DNA of 64,000 nucleotides, from assembly GCA_016802295.1 (NCBI GenBank), contig JAESIW010000020.1:1038031-1102030 (forward strand), read 5' to 3'. The translations under genes were made by a program, and so were the position numbers. Source of the stretch: Brachionus rotundiformis (Eukaryota; Rotifera; Eurotatoria; Ploima; Brachionidae). A model generated the notes under the pieces. The model was not told where the DNA came from, made no database searches, and saw only the letters and a list, made by a program, of their open reading frames with translations. Below, piece after piece: positions 22,155 through 38,254 of this stretch (positions are counted from its first letter, which is position 1; every line of letters begins with the position of its first letter).

Positions 22155-22534
22155 ATATTTCTCTATTATATGAAAAATATTATTTTGTAAATTTTTTTTC
22201 TTTTTTTTTTTTAAATTTAGTCTCTTTTTATGTATAATTTTTGAGGACTGTGACACCTTCTTGTTTTAGTCTTTTCGGCACCGAGAAGACTTTAAAAAAA
22301 AATAAAAAAATTAACTACAAAATTAGAAAAAAAGTGTATAAAATTATATAATTTTAAATTTTAAATAAAATTTTCATTTCAACAATTCAGAAAATCTCTT
22401 AAGTTTTAGAGCACCGACCATCGACCACTTACTCAATCTTACTAACCAAATATTAACAGCTTTTATTCCATTTGCACTTTATCTTGCTTCAGAACTAACA
22501 TGATTGTTCGAATTAAGAGCTTAATTTTATATAA

Positions 22535-25517
<2,983 letters not shown>

Positions 25518-26256
25518 ACGATTGACTGACATTTAGAAAAAAAGAATGCATTTATTTTTCATTTTTAATTTTTTTTACCTAAACAGTAATTTAAGTTTCG
25601 GTATAGTGAATTTTTTTAACATTCCTTTTTAATTGACAAACAGTGCTTTACCAAACAAATGGTGAATATTTTTTTATTTGATATAAGCCATTTTGTTTTG
25701 GTTCTATAGTATTTTTTAATTCGAACAAATTGTTGTAAATACAACCGAGAGTTTAGGTTAAAGAGCTTATTCGAATGAACTAATTTGTTCGTAATTTACA
25801 AAAATAACTCTTGGATATTAATTAATTTTTTATACAAAATTTTCTCGATAAGTTTTAGCTTTCAATCAAACAATTTCATACATTTGCTTGAATTTTTTAA
25901 TTTGTAATTTTTTAAACAAATAAACGTTTTATAAAATTGGTCTTTTATTTGAATATTCACTGGCCTACCAAAGTTAAATTTCTGGAAAGAGTCCTTTACT
26001 TTCGAAAAATAGTCACGTAGGACAGATGAAAAAAAATACTTCGAGACTGTCAAGCAAGTCTAGGAAGATAGGATAATCTCAAGAATACATTATCAGACTT
26101 TGCACCATGTAAAGTATATTGCAAAAGTTTTGAAATTGATTATTTTATTTATCTTAATTTTTTTACTTATTGAATTTTAAAAATATTAAAGTGCATAAGA
26201 AAAAAATAAAAGCACTAATTTGTAAATTTATTTTTCTCTACAATCACTCCCGACAT
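25518..26256. other. Intergenic, 3' of the ZEB-like gene
   Basis: A/T-rich sequence, presumably beginning with the 3' UTR. No gene or structured repeat seen. Confidence 0.5.
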
Positions 26257-26632
26257 ACCGTAATGCCTTGCCCCCTAATGCGGCACTTATTTTCAGAATT
26301 CTGAATTTTAATGCATGCATTTAACCCACTTTTTTTTCCAGATACGCTTCGACTAAAAATGCTGCAGTTAATGTCAAAATTTTGGTAAAAATGCCGCATT
26401 AAATATGTAAAAATAATTTTTTATTATTAATTTTAATTTTTTTTATTTTTTAATTTTGATTATTTTTACATATTTTTTACATATTTAATGCGGCATTTTT
26501 ACCAAAATTTTGACATTAACTGCAGCATTTTTAGTCGCAGCGTATCTGGAAAAAAAAGTGGGTTAAATGCATGCATTAAAATCCAGAATTCTGGTTAAAA
26601 GTGCAATGCATTAGGGGGCAAGGCATTACGGT
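26257..26632. mobile_element. 376-bp foldback MITE
   Basis: The element is nearly one long hairpin. Ends accgtaatgccttgccccct and its complement frame arms of about 150 bp, with matching blocks tgcatgcatttaacccac, gttaatgtcaaaattttggt and tgccgcatt. A loop of poly-A/T lies between them. The first six bases, accgta, are shared with the other foldback elements here. Small right-arm differences (for example a missing cg near 26602) show some age. Confidence 0.9.
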
Positions 26633-26719
26633 AAAAATATAATTATCTTTTAAAAATTTATAATCATAAAACTTCCTCTAAAAATTAAAAATAAAAGTCG
26701 GTTCAAAAGTTCAGAAATT

Positions 26720-27260
26720 CAGATAATCTGGTCTGCTCAGCTTTTTGTCGAAAAATGTCAAGTTGTCCATTTTGCTCGTAAAAACTCAAAACATGATTAC
26801 AAAATTTTGTCATTTCCACTTAATATATCAGTATGCGAAAGAGATCTCGGTATATATATCAAAAATGACCTAAAATGGGACACACAAGTAACATATGTCA
26901 CAGCTAAAGCTAATAGGATTCTGGGTATGCTGAAGAAATCGCTTAGATATCCCAATGTTAACAACATTAAACTACTGTACACTGCAATGGTCAGACCTCA
27001 CTTAGAATAAGCCATAACCTCTTGGTGCCCTTACCTAAAAAAAAGATATCGATATGATAGAAAAGATTCAACGTAGAGCAACTAAGTTAATTCCAAATTT
27101 AAAGAACCTTACTTACTCAACACGCTTACTTAAATTCGGCCTGACGGACCTAAATACGAGAAGACTGAGAGGAGATCTGATCCAGTTGTTTAAGTTAAAT
27201 AATAAAATTGAGTTAGTCCTAGTCGGCCAACAGAAATAATTGGCGCTTTAATTTGTCAGC
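26720..27260 (+). mobile_element. LINE 3' ORF fragment, jockey/CR1-like
   Basis: The broken + frame reads CQVVHFARKNSKHDY, then ERDLGIYIKNDLKWDTQV, ANRILGMLKKSL and TAMVRPHLE. After a stop and frameshift comes IQRRATKLIPNLKNL...RRLRGDLIQLFK. This is the thumb/C-terminal part of a non-LTR reverse transcriptase. It is truncated at the 5' end and dead. Confidence 0.8.
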
Positions 27261-28335
27261 CTAGCGAAGCACACACTATTATCGACATTGGTATTAGTAG
27301 TGGCCATTAGTCAGTTTCTGATTCAATAGTTATTGAGCTGTCTGTTGTAAAGAATAAACGAGTACAAGAAGAAATGACATGGATCTATAAACAAAAATAG
27401 ATAAATTTTAATCTTTTTCTTTAAATAGAAAATTTGTTTTTTAATTTTATTTTCGCATCATTTAACTCAATTTAGATCTTTTCCTGAATATTAATTATCA
27501 ATAAATAAAATTAATGTTTGATTAAGTATTTTTGTTTTTAAATTTCATAAAAATAGGTGATTATTATATGCCAAAAAAGGTACAGAGAGACTTCATCTAG
27601 CCCATCTCCTAATGTATCTTATGTCAAGTCTAATTTTAATTGTCAAAAATTTTAACAATCTAAGGATCTGTTTTGTTTAAAAGTTTTAAATTTTTGATTT
27701 AAAATTTTTTAAAATTCTTATAAAGTTAAGATAATATCATAGGATCATTTATTACAAAAATTAATCATAACTTATCTTTAAAACAAACAAAATAACTAAA
27801 TGATAAAATTCATGCAAATTTGAATTCATAAGTTTTTGATTGCAAATGCAAGCTTATTTATTCAAGTTTTTTTTTCTATTAATAAGAAAAAAAACATGAT
27901 GACGATGATGAATGTAGAAAATAATTTTTCTAAAGCATATACCGAAGCTTTCAAAGCCTCAAACAATTAAAACCCTCTTCTATTCATATCCATTTATGTC
28001 AAATAAAAAAGTCAACTTAATAAATCTGCGACATTATGTCTATCCAAACACGTCTGTTATCTCCCATTCTCCAATTTTTTGGCACATAATAATTAAAATA
28101 AAAAATTATAATAAGAAAAATAAAAAAAAAATAATAATTTATTTAATATCGATTTTTTTCTTAAACTCTTTTTTTACATAACATTTTCCAACCTATTACT
28201 CACTGCACCAGTTGAATACTCACCCTACATTGTAACCGGATCAGTGTTATCTTTTTCTATCTTTTTTTTTTTTTTTATTTTTTTAAATAAAATTTTTATT
28301 AGTAACAAAAAAGTTAATTAAAATTTTTGACTAGA
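27261..28335. other. Intergenic, upstream of AP-2 alpha
   Basis: A/T-rich with long poly-T tracts just before the AP-2 start (28260-28290). No gene seen. The promoter and 5' leader of AP-2 presumably lie in the last few hundred bases. Confidence 0.45.
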
Positions 28336-31300
28336 ATGACGCCACCAGTTAAAGGAGATGGAATGCGCGGCCTCAGCGTTTTCATATCGGACATACGCAA
28401 CTGCAAGAGTCGCGAAGCGGAAATAAAACGCATCAACAAAGAATTGGCCAACATACGCACCAAATTCAAGGGTGACAAAACATTGGACGGCTATCAGAAA
28501 AAAAAATATGTCTGCAAGCTCCTGTTCATTTTCTTACTTGGACATGACATCGATTTTGGCCAGAAAGAGGCCGTCAACCTGCTAGTATCCAACAAATACA
28601 CTGAGAAACAAATTGGCTACTTGTTTATATCGGTCATCCTGAACCACGAAAGCGATCTTATGCGATTGATCATCCAAAATATAAAAAATGACCTGTCATC
28701 AAGAAATCCCATATTTATAACGCTGGCATTGCAGTGCATAGCCAACATTGGCAATAGAGAAATGGCGGACGCGTTCGCCCAGGACATACCCAAATTGCTG
28801 GTATCCGGCGACACCTTGGACACTGTGAAGCAAAGCGCAGCCCTTTGTCTCTTGAAATTGATTAGGACAGCGCCGGATTTGATGCCCACCGGAGAGTGGA
28901 CCACGCGCATCATTCACTTGTTGAACGACCAGCACCTTGGCGTGGTTACTGCCGCCTGTAGTCTAATAGACATTCTGGTAAAGCGAAATCCGGATGAGTA
29001 CAAAGCTTGTGTTAGCTTGGCTGTGTCGCGGCTGTCGCGCATAGTCACCTCAACCTATACAGACTTTCAGGACTATACTTACTACTTTGTGCCAGCGCCA
29101 TGGCTCAGTGTGAAAATTTTGCGCTTGTTGCAAAACTATCCACCGCCAGAGGACCCATCCATTAAGTCAAGACTAAACGAGTGCTTGGACACCATTCTTC
29201 AAAAGGCCCAGGAGGCGCTCAAGTCTAAAAAACTGCAGCACTCGAATGCCAAAAACGCAGTGCTTTTCGAGGCCATCAACCTCATTATACACATTGACTC
29301 GGAGCCGAATCTTTTGGTCAAAGCATGCAATCAATTGGGCAATTTTTTGTCCCACAAGGACACAAACTTGCGCTATTTGGCCCTCGAGTCAATGTGTCTA
29401 TTGGCAACTTCGGAATTTTCCCATGAAGCTGTCAAAAAGCATCAGGAAACAGTGATTGGTGCTTTGAAGAACGAACGCGACATTAGCGTTAGGCAACGAG
29501 CTGTGGATTTGTTGTACGCAATGTGTGACAGAACAAACGCTGAGGAAATAGTCAAAGAAATGCTGGCCTATTTGGAAACGGCCGACTATCACATTAGGGA
29601 AGAAATGGTACTCAAAGTGGCCATATTAGCTGAGAAATATGCAGTTGACTACACATGGTATGTGGACATAATGCTTAATTTGATCCGCATAGCTGGTGAT
29701 TATGTTAGCGAAGAGGTGTGGTACAGGGTGATTCAAATAGTGGTGAATAGGACAGATGTGCAGGGCTATGCGGCAAAGACAGTGTTTGAAGCATTGCAGG
29801 CGCCCGCTTGTCACGAGAATATGGTCAAAGTTGGTGGCTACATACTCGGCGAGTTTGGCAATTTGATCGCCGGAGACTCGCGATCTTCGCCATTGGTACA
29901 ATTCGAGCTGCTACATTCCAAATATCATTTGTGCTCGCCACAAACAAGATGTCTCTTGTTGTCCACTTATGTCAAGTTTATCAATTTGTTTGCGGAGATA
30001 AAGCCCCAAATTCAGCAAATATTAAAGCAAGAGAGCAATCTGAAGAGCTCTGATGTGGAAATACAGCAGCGCTCAGTGGAATATTTGCAATTGAGTATGA
30101 TAGCTGATGTGGATGTGTTGGCCACAGTTTTGGAAGAGATGCCCTCGTTTCCGGAGCGCGAGTCCTCGATTTTGAGCTCTATACTGCAAAAAAAGAAGCC
30201 GCCAATGGAAACAATTGGCCAAAAGGAAGAAAAAATGGAAAAAAGCGTTCACAATGGCCAGAATGGTCAAAATAACCAGAACGGTCATAATGGTCAAGAG
30301 GCTAAGCTGGTAGCCCAAGTGCAATCGGTATCAAATGTTCAGCCGATTGACTTAATAGGTCTCAATTCGACACCACCATCGACCAAAAATGCCACACCGA
30401 CAGCGGTTACGCCGGTCAAGTCCGACCAGGAGGCTTTGCTGGACATTTTTGGTGGTCCTGTTCCACCGCCGCCAGCCCAGCCAGCGCAACCTGTCGCCAA
30501 TAATTTGGACTCTCTTTTTTCCGACACTTTCGGAGTGTCTACACAGGCCGATTCGCCAGCACCCGAAGTCCCCCAATTCAGCCCCATCCTCTCCATTCAG
30601 GACAATCATATGCAATTTGTGTTCAAAAATGTGGACACCCTATTCGAAAATGAAGCTTTAAAGATATTTATTAAGTGTGAATTTAAGCAAAGTTTGGCTC
30701 GATTGACCCTTAGTTTTACCAATAAAACAAATTATGTGTTCCAGAATTTCAGCGTTCAGTCTTTGCCTGGCAATGATTTGATCAGGGTATTGCCAAGACC
30801 ACTGGACTCAACAACTTTATCTCCTCAGTCTGAACTAGTGCAAATTTTAAATGTAGAATGTGTAAATGATTTTAGCGAGTGTCCTCAAGTTCTAGTACAG
30901 TTCAGGTAGGTTATTAATTGATCACAAAAATTTAACTTGAGTCAGAGTTTTTTTTTTAATTAATAATTAACTTATTTGACCAAAAAATTTTATTCAAATT
31001 AATTTAAAATGAAATTTAAGAAGGGTTAAAATTATTTCAAAAAGATAAAATATAGTGTACTTATAAATTGAGCTTCTAACAATTTAAAGGTTATATCATT
31101 TTGCAAAAAATTAACAAAAAGATATTCAGCAATTTTAATTTCTCACTCAGACAAAAAATTTATTTAAAAAAGAATTATTTATATTCATCATGATTAATTA
31201 TTAGCAAGTATTTAAATTTCTGGTATTGTTACCACAAATTTTATTATTGTTTTTTATTCAGTAAACACCGCAAGGGTGATAAATATAAGATAAAATAAAA

Positions 31301-33580
31301 TAAAGTAAAGTTTTGTCTTTCTTAATAAATAAAAAAAAATAAGATAGAATTTTAATATTTCAAATTATTGGAGTCTATATTTTTAGAAGAAAAATTTATT
31401 TTTAATTGTGGAAAAAAAATTGTAAAACTTTAAAAAAAATATTAGTTTTTGCTTGGTCTAATGTAGCAATCAAAGCTTTGATAGTTAGTTTTCGTATATT
31501 TTATTAAGCTCCCATTTAATAAGCTACAACATGTATTTATTAAGAGTTAGTTTAGGCTTAAGAGATTAAGTTATATAAGCAAGAGTCATGCGTAGAGGAT
31601 GTGGTATAACCAGAGCTTAGAATTTATTTAAATTCGAGAATGTTTTATAAAATATTTTAATAAGTAATTTTAAGATTTAGCTTTAGGGTATAACAGTCTT
31701 CCATGTTTACGTTTGTCTGTTTGACCATTTTGATTTTCTGATGCTCTATTGTTGCATCAAATACTCAACATTTGTTTTGATGTAGATGTTGATTGAGTTA
31801 GAATTAAGGGTTCGATGTTTGTTTTTATTTGCCTGAAAACGTTCAAATTTTTAAGGACCAGTCGAATTAGTCTCAAGAATTGGTAGAGCCTTTTTTCGAC
31901 CAACTCTTTCCGACAGCCTCTTTTAGAATTTTCTTAATGTTAAGATCTAGAGTTGGAAATTCCAATAGTTCTAATTCATATCACAAATACCAATCCAAAG
32001 TTATCTAAGCATAGTCCTAAAGATTATTTGTTTTGCCATCTAGCAATCAAGCTTTGCTTTGAAATTATTTAGATTATTTGCATTTACTTAATCTTCCTGG
32101 AGTTTATCTATCCATTCACGACTCTTTTTGAAAAAAGTTATCTCTCGGAAAACAAATATTTATTCCTTCACGTGTTAGACAATAGCTATTTCTCCCCAAT
32201 TCATTTCTTCGGTTACCAGGTTTTGTGTTAAGACTGTAATTGATTCCTTTATTTAATTTTAATTCAATTTAATTTTCTTCTTCTTTTATTGAGTAATAAA
32301 TAATCTGATCGGGCCAACGCTCCTTCAGGTTAGAGTAAAAAAATAAAATATTTTCGTAAAGGATGTTTAAATGTGCAAAAAGAAATAATAAATTTACAGA
32401 ATATAATTAAAGTTTTTTGTTTCCAACGTTAATTGTTTATAAGAAATAAAGATCAGCTCTTAATCTCCTTGTACTCAAATTAGTTAAATCTAGCCTTAAA
32501 AAGCGTTGTTGATAATCCAATTCACGAACTTCCGGTATCAAAGTTGCTTTTCTTTGAACTCTCTCAACCTTACTTATATCTTTAACTAAATAAGGACACC
32601 ATGCACTGATACTATTTTCCTGGTGCGGTCTAACCACTAAACAGCACAATAATTTGATAGTCTCACTACAAGGATACTTAAATGCTTTCTTAATTCAACC
32701 CAACATTCTATTTGCTTTAGCTGTACCATTTTTGACTTGGGTAGACCATTTTAAATCACTCTGTATGCAAATACCCAAAATGCTTTTCGACTTTTGACTC
32801 ACTCAAGGTTTTCAAACCAATCTGATAATCAAACTGTGGATTTTTGTTGCCATTATGAAAAACTTTACATTTATATCCATAAAGCTGAGCCGACCATTCT
32901 TTACACGTTTTATCTTTAGACTGAAGACCATAAATCAGATATATTTGAAAGATTTTATATAATAAACTAGAATATATCATATGATAACTAATTGATAATT
33001 ATTATTCAAGCTGTAATGGAACACAGAGTAAATTTGAACTCAATTTGCCAATATTTTTAAACAAATTCTTTGACCCAGCCCAGATGGATTCACAAACATT
33101 TTTTACCAGATGGAAAAATCTGGCGAAGTACGAAATTCTTATTGAAAAAATAAAATCTCTAATATTTTTATTCAAAGTCCCGGTCAAGAACAACAAAAAA
33201 TATTCAAAGCCAACTTACCTATTGATAAGGATAGAAATTCCCAAACAGTAAGTCTATTTATGGCTCAAAAATTTACCACTTATTGAATAATAATTTAAAT
33301 AATTTTAAGTTGATAAATTTTGGCTGGAGTTCATTGGGAGGAATTGATCCGAACCCGGAAAACTTTTGTGGTGCTGGCATCATTCATACTGGTACTCAGC
33401 AATATGGTTGCTTATATAGACTCGAGCCAAATCGGCAAGCCCAAGTAATATTTTTTTTAAAATATGTATAAATTATTTAAATATAATTTTTAATAATTCT
33501 AGATGTACCGTTTGACGATTCGCAGTAACAAAGAAAGCATTTCAAAACGTCTAGTCGAACTGTTAGATAATCAATTTTAA
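28336..33580 (+). CDS. AP2A: AP-2 complex alpha-adaptin
   Basis: Large subunit of the AP-2 clathrin adaptor at the plasma membrane, linking cargo and PIP2 to clathrin in endocytosis. Exons: 28336-30905, 33011-33127, 33178-33247, 33310-33444, 33503-33580, about 989 aa, as expected for the family. The first exon encodes the HEAT-like trunk (about 1-610) starting [20 protein letters not shown], including the basic [14 protein letters not shown]2-binding region. It also encodes a hinge (about 615-755) with the clathrin-box-like LLDIF, and the start of the ear. Small 3' exons complete the ear ([42 protein letters not shown], ending ELLDNQF). The start is ATG 28336; an upstream in-frame TTG is not used. 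The 50-nt intron 33128-33177 is needed to match the family. The 2.1-kb first intron holds an antisense LINE. Confidence 0.95.
32430..32980 (-). mobile_element. Antisense LINE fragment in AP-2 intron 1
   Basis: Minus-strand frames give [19 protein letters not shown] and then, after shifts, [37 protein letters not shown] and STRRLRADL. This is the same 3' reverse-transcriptase region as at 26720-27260 and 58400-59152. It is truncated and frameshifted. Confidence 0.75.
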
Positions 33581-33869
33581 TAAAAAATTTATTGATTCCA
33601 TTTAGAAATAAATGTACGTGTATCCATTCCTAACGAGAATAAAAACCCTTTTGTCTATTATAATCATTCTCAAAATCGATTCAATATTCTCTATTCGTTT
33701 TACTTAAATTTGATTCAAATAGACTAAAAATAGATTTTATTTAGTTTATTTTTTTAAATTAATTTCTAATTCTAATTTTAATCCTAATTTTTATCTAATA
33801 AAATTCTAAAAAAATTTTATTTATTTTTTTAAATTATCATTTTTATAATCTTAATGCACAAATTTATGT

Positions 33870-33990
33870 TAGAAATGATAATCTTAAGTGCGTTGGCAGC
33901 TTTGCATATCTGGGAAGCTTGATTAACATAAAAAATAGACTAACCAAGGCCAGAACTGTATTAAAAGTTGCCTATAATTTCAAGGTTAAT
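33870..33990 (+). mobile_element. Small RTE-like LINE relic
   Basis: One + frame reads CVGSFAYLGSLI followed by NIKNRLTKARTVL, resembling the FxYLGSxI...DIxxRIxKAR segment of RTE-type reverse transcriptases with an internal deletion. The tail aaggttaatcaacaagtacc is shared with 58235-58278. Confidence 0.5.
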
Positions 33991-34062
33991 CAACAAGTAC
34001 CCTTGTCTTGATTACCTATTAATAATTCTTTTTTCAATTATTAAAAATAATTTTACAAATTA

Positions 34063-34640
34063 ACACTAGAAGACCCGGCGGGTTTTTTAGACCCATTTTT
34101 TTAAATTTCAAATCTCAATATCTTTTGAATGCAGAAACAGAATTTAATATTCAGTATTTTAGTTTATAGATTTATGGAGACTTTATTGAATATCAAAAAA
34201 AAATGTTGCTATTCTATGATAGTTTTTTTAAAAATTAGTTTTTAAATTTTTTTTATTTTTTTGGTCGGGCTTTCTAATGTTAAAAAAAATTGTTTGAAAA
34301 TTATTTTAAAAAAGTAAATCATTGAAATACTAAAGAATAAGGTAAATTTTTTAAATTTTATCAAAAAATCTGTGAAAATCAAATCAATTTTTAAATATTG
34401 ATTGCTTGAATGCTGTAAATTTTAATATTGATCTCACAAATCAATTAATAAATCATGAATAAATTAAATAAATTTATAATTTTTATTTTAACTTTATAAA
34501 TATCATAAAAATTTGATATTGTGAACTTCAAAAGCAGACAGAACAAAAATTCTTACTATTTTGACAAATTAAAATTTTTATCTAGATAAAAAAACTTACC
34601 TAATATAAAAACTTTATTTTTCCTTTTTTAGGTGAACAAA
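34063..34640. mobile_element. Possible piggyBac-type element end
   Basis: ttaa followed by cactagaagacccggcgggt (about 34063-34086) looks like a TTAA target plus a piggyBac-like terminal repeat, with the subterminal gggtttttta. A block near 34385-34460 (gattgcttgaatgctgtaaa) recurs at about 59310-59395. The opposite end was not found, so the limits are uncertain. Confidence 0.4.
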
Positions 34641-36050
34641 GTCAATTGTCACTTTAAGTCTTATTGATGCTTCACTTTTTTGTTAAATTATCTTAGTTAA
34701 AAAAAATGCAACAAAGTATGCTACAGTATGTTGCAGTTTTTTTTTGTTAATTAAATTTTAATTAATTAAAATAGGAAGAATTTCTGTTTTTTTTGTTTTT
34801 GAAATTCACAATACCTAAAAATCTATCCTCAATCATAAAAAATATCTTTACATTTATTCAAAATAATATGTCCAATGCACCAAAAATGGCATATTTACAT
34901 TTTAATTTAACTTAATTAATTTTCTTTTTAACTTAAATTAATTAGCTATGTGGCGTGGTGTTCGAACCATGTGCAAACCTGAATTTGCTCTCAAAACAGC
35001 AAGTTTGAATAGAGCTAAAGTAAACAAATCTATAACAACACATTTTCATATTTTCACATTTACATTAAATACATTTGGTCGTTCTTTTTTTGGTCATTTA
35101 TCCATGTTCTGTTAGTGGAAAACAATTGGAAATCACAAATAGCCACAGAAACACAAGTAAGAAACAGAAGTAACAACGAAACATGTGGCACCAAGATTAT
35201 CAAAATGAAAAATGTATTTGGAGAGATTCAAGCTGTTCATATTAACCAAGAATCGCCCGCTGGAAGAATAATTTTGCATTTTTGATTTTTATTTTTAATC
35301 TGAAAGAGTTTTGATCAAACATTTATGGCAAAAGAATAGAAATTTCAAGATTCTTTAGAAGATAAATTTGATATAAGGTTTAGAGATGCTGAATCTTTGC
35401 TCATGTTGTTTTGGATTTGGCATATAAACCAATAAATTTTGGCATAAAATCGCATCTTGGCACTATAAAAGTGCATTTTCCAATCGAATTAAAGGCTTTC
35501 TTTCTTCAACCATGCAGACAAGCTTCAATTTCAGTTTCAGATGGAATAATTATCTTTAAATTTTTTTATAAAATAAAATAAATTTCGAAATTTTCTAAGT
35601 AGAAGACTTCAAATATTGGAAAGTGAAAATATATTTTAAATTTATAACTTGAATATTTTATATAATCATTTTTAAGATTATTTACAAACCAATAGAGAGT
35701 TGAATAAAAATTTTATCTCAATCTTAGTTATTGTTATGAATAATTTCTCACTCCCATGTTCATATTTTTTAAATGTTATACAATATTTGACATTTAAAGT
35801 ATAAGTTTAAAAATAAATTTCATTATTTTATCATTTAAAGATTAATATTAAGAAACAATATAACAATTAATATAAGCCTATAAAAAAAAATATTTTTTTT
35901 ATCCTAAAAAAAACATGTAATTTTTATTATCCCTAAAAAAAATATTTTTTTTTATTATCCTAAATAATAACATTAAAACCAAAATTTTTTTTCTCTAAAT
36001 TCTCAAAATTTTAAAAAATTTCATCAATTAAATAATTAAAAAAATCATAA
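34641..36050. other. Intergenic A/T-rich stretch
   Basis: No gene or clear repeat seen apart from short homopolymer-rich tracts. The 3' UTR of the SLC22 gene is expected at the right end. Confidence 0.45.
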
Positions 36051-38254
36051 CTATTGATTATGTATAAACTCTTGTATTGTGTCAGGTAGCTTTCTATTTT
36101 GAGTTTCTGGTACAAATAATGCATATAAAATTACTGATATTAAAGAGAATCCTCCATAGATAATGTACGGTAGCGGGTACCAGTAAAGCTCACCCTAAAG
36201 AAAATTTGTTTATCTATTTTAACTTATAAAAAAAATTACCATTAATTGAATGTTTGGTGCTAGGACGGCAGCAATGCGGGAAAAAGTTTGACAAATAGCC
36301 ACAGCCGAATTGCGAATAACAGTCGGGTGGCTCTCAGCTGTAACTATGTAAATGGTATTAAAACAAAATGAAATGGTCAATTTTCCCAACAGAGCTAGAC
36401 CAGTCACCACTATTCCCAGATCAGTGGGCACAAACATAACTGCTATCAAACCAAGGCCTGATATAGTCATGTTTATAATGTAAGGTATTTTGCGACCAAA
36501 TCTATCAAGAAACAACTGACATCCCACGACTCCTAAAATTTCAGCTACCGCAGATAAGCCAAAATTTACGTATGGATTCCCTGCTAATTCACTGGTGGTA
36601 AAGCTTAGCCCATTGTATACAAATGTATTGCCAAGCCAATTGACCATTACAACCATGGATCTTATCATCAATATTTTGGAAGAAAAAAATATTTTCAGTG
36701 TCTGCCATACTGAGTACTAGATAATAGATTAGTTTAACCAATTTTTTTTGTCAATTTTTCGCAGTTTACCTGTTTTTCCGGAACAAAATTAACCTCTGAT
36801 TCAATTTTGTGAACTTTGAGCAATTCTTCCATAGATGTTAAATCCTCAGGTCGCTTTTTGTTCCATTTGGCAATGGTATTGAACACTTTGTAGGCTTCTT
36901 TTTTTTTCTTTGTAGCCAAGAGCCACCTTGGCGACTCGGGAACTATCCTTTAAAAGAAAAGATAATTTCCTGGAAAATTTAAACTCTTAAGATTATACCA
37001 GAAATACATGGCTATTATGGTCATTAGGACGGAAAGAGTGATCAACATAAGTTTATAATCTGTGATGAAATAAACAAAAAATAGAAGAACAAATTCGCCA
37101 ATTATGTACAAATAGTAGACTGCGTTGGCGGCAGCCACTCTCTTGGACGGACCGACTATTTCCACGGCTTAAATTTTTGGCAATATTTTATTCAAAACCT
37201 AAAGAGTTAGCTCAAGTACCTATTACAACTGCCACTGCGTACACATTCATTGCCAATCCGGTCAATAGACGCAAAATGGCAAACAAAATTTGCTGAAGAT
37301 TGACGTCGGCAAAATCAACACTGACCAATACAGCTATGCCAATGTTGAATATTGCATTAGCTATTACAAATGAATATGCCGTAAACTTTCGGCCAAATCT
37401 GAAAAAAGAAAATTTTTTTTTTTTATTTTTGAAATTTAATTTTAATTAAACAAAATAAATAGCTAAAGATTAAATCATGTTTTTAAAAAAATGCTAACTT
37501 GTCAGACATAATTCCACTAAGTAAAACTCCGTAGTTACCAATAAAATAGAATGTAGAGAACAGACTACGTCTTGGCGAACCGTCACATACTAGATTCCAC
37601 TTAAATGAAAATTTTAAGCAACTTATTTTCGATACAGAAATTCAAAAATTTTTTTTATTCTATATTTAAAATTTTTAAATAAATTTCCGTCTAAAAATAT
37701 GTATCCTAAACTAAACTCTGATTACCATGGAAGAAATGAAAAATAGAATTTCCCAATTTTTGATCAGAAAAAATGAAATATTTAATTTAAATATCCTTAA
37801 ATTCATACATCACTCATCAGGGTACTTTCAAAATATTGTTTTGAATAGACCCATTCACTGCATTTGGTAAGCGAAGAATTGTCATTAAATGTCTGATTGT
37901 ACACTCGCAGATTACAGGTGTCATATTTTTCTTTGAATGAGCCTTGTGACTCCGGTATGTACATCTCAATGAGCTCTTGGTGATAAGCGCTCTGAATTTC
38001 ATAAGTGTCATTTGGGTACACTGGAATTTTGCATCTAAAAGCATTAATTGATATAGATATATATTTTTCTTGGTGATTGTATTTCTTAATAACCTGTGAT
38101 TTGGAACTGTACCATAAAATGAATAGCTAAAACCGACCAGGGCCGGCACAATGGACATTATTCCAACTAGGATAAATATAAGCAATTGGTAGGGACCAAA
38201 GTGTCCCACTTGGTCGAATATTTCTTCGGTTTTTTTGTTCAAACTCTCATTCAT
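36051..38254 (-). CDS. SLC22-family organic ion transporter
   Basis: Major-facilitator transporter of the organic cation/anion (SLC22) family, probably in the plasma membrane. Eight exons on the minus strand: 38254-38094, 38034-37809, 37599-37499, 37398-37220, 37167-36999, 36947-36770, 36716-36240, 36194-36051, totalling 544 aa, the normal family length. All phases agree. Visible parts: N terminus with TM1 (QLLIFILVGIMSIVPAL), a glycosylated Cys-containing loop ending WNLVCDGSPRRSLFS, the MFS loop SDKFGRKFTAYSF, IVGPSKRVAAANAV, WIVPESPRWLLA, a second repeat LDRFGRK and the tail VPETQNRKLPDTIQEF. Most introns are 44-60 nt. Start ATG 38254 directly follows a ctttag acceptor-like sequence. Substrate cannot be predicted. 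Confidence 0.9.

Noticed and set aside
28327..28335. Upstream in-frame TTG as AP-2 start
   Set aside because: The family begins [13 protein letters not shown] and the ATG at 28336 gives exactly that.
33128..33177. Read-through of the AP-2 ear ([16 protein letters not shown])
   Set aside because: Removing a 50-nt GT-AG intron restores [17 protein letters not shown], which matches the family. The read-through does not.
34960..34995. T-arm-like gttcgaacc as a second tRNA
   Set aside because: No matching acceptor or anticodon stem nearby.
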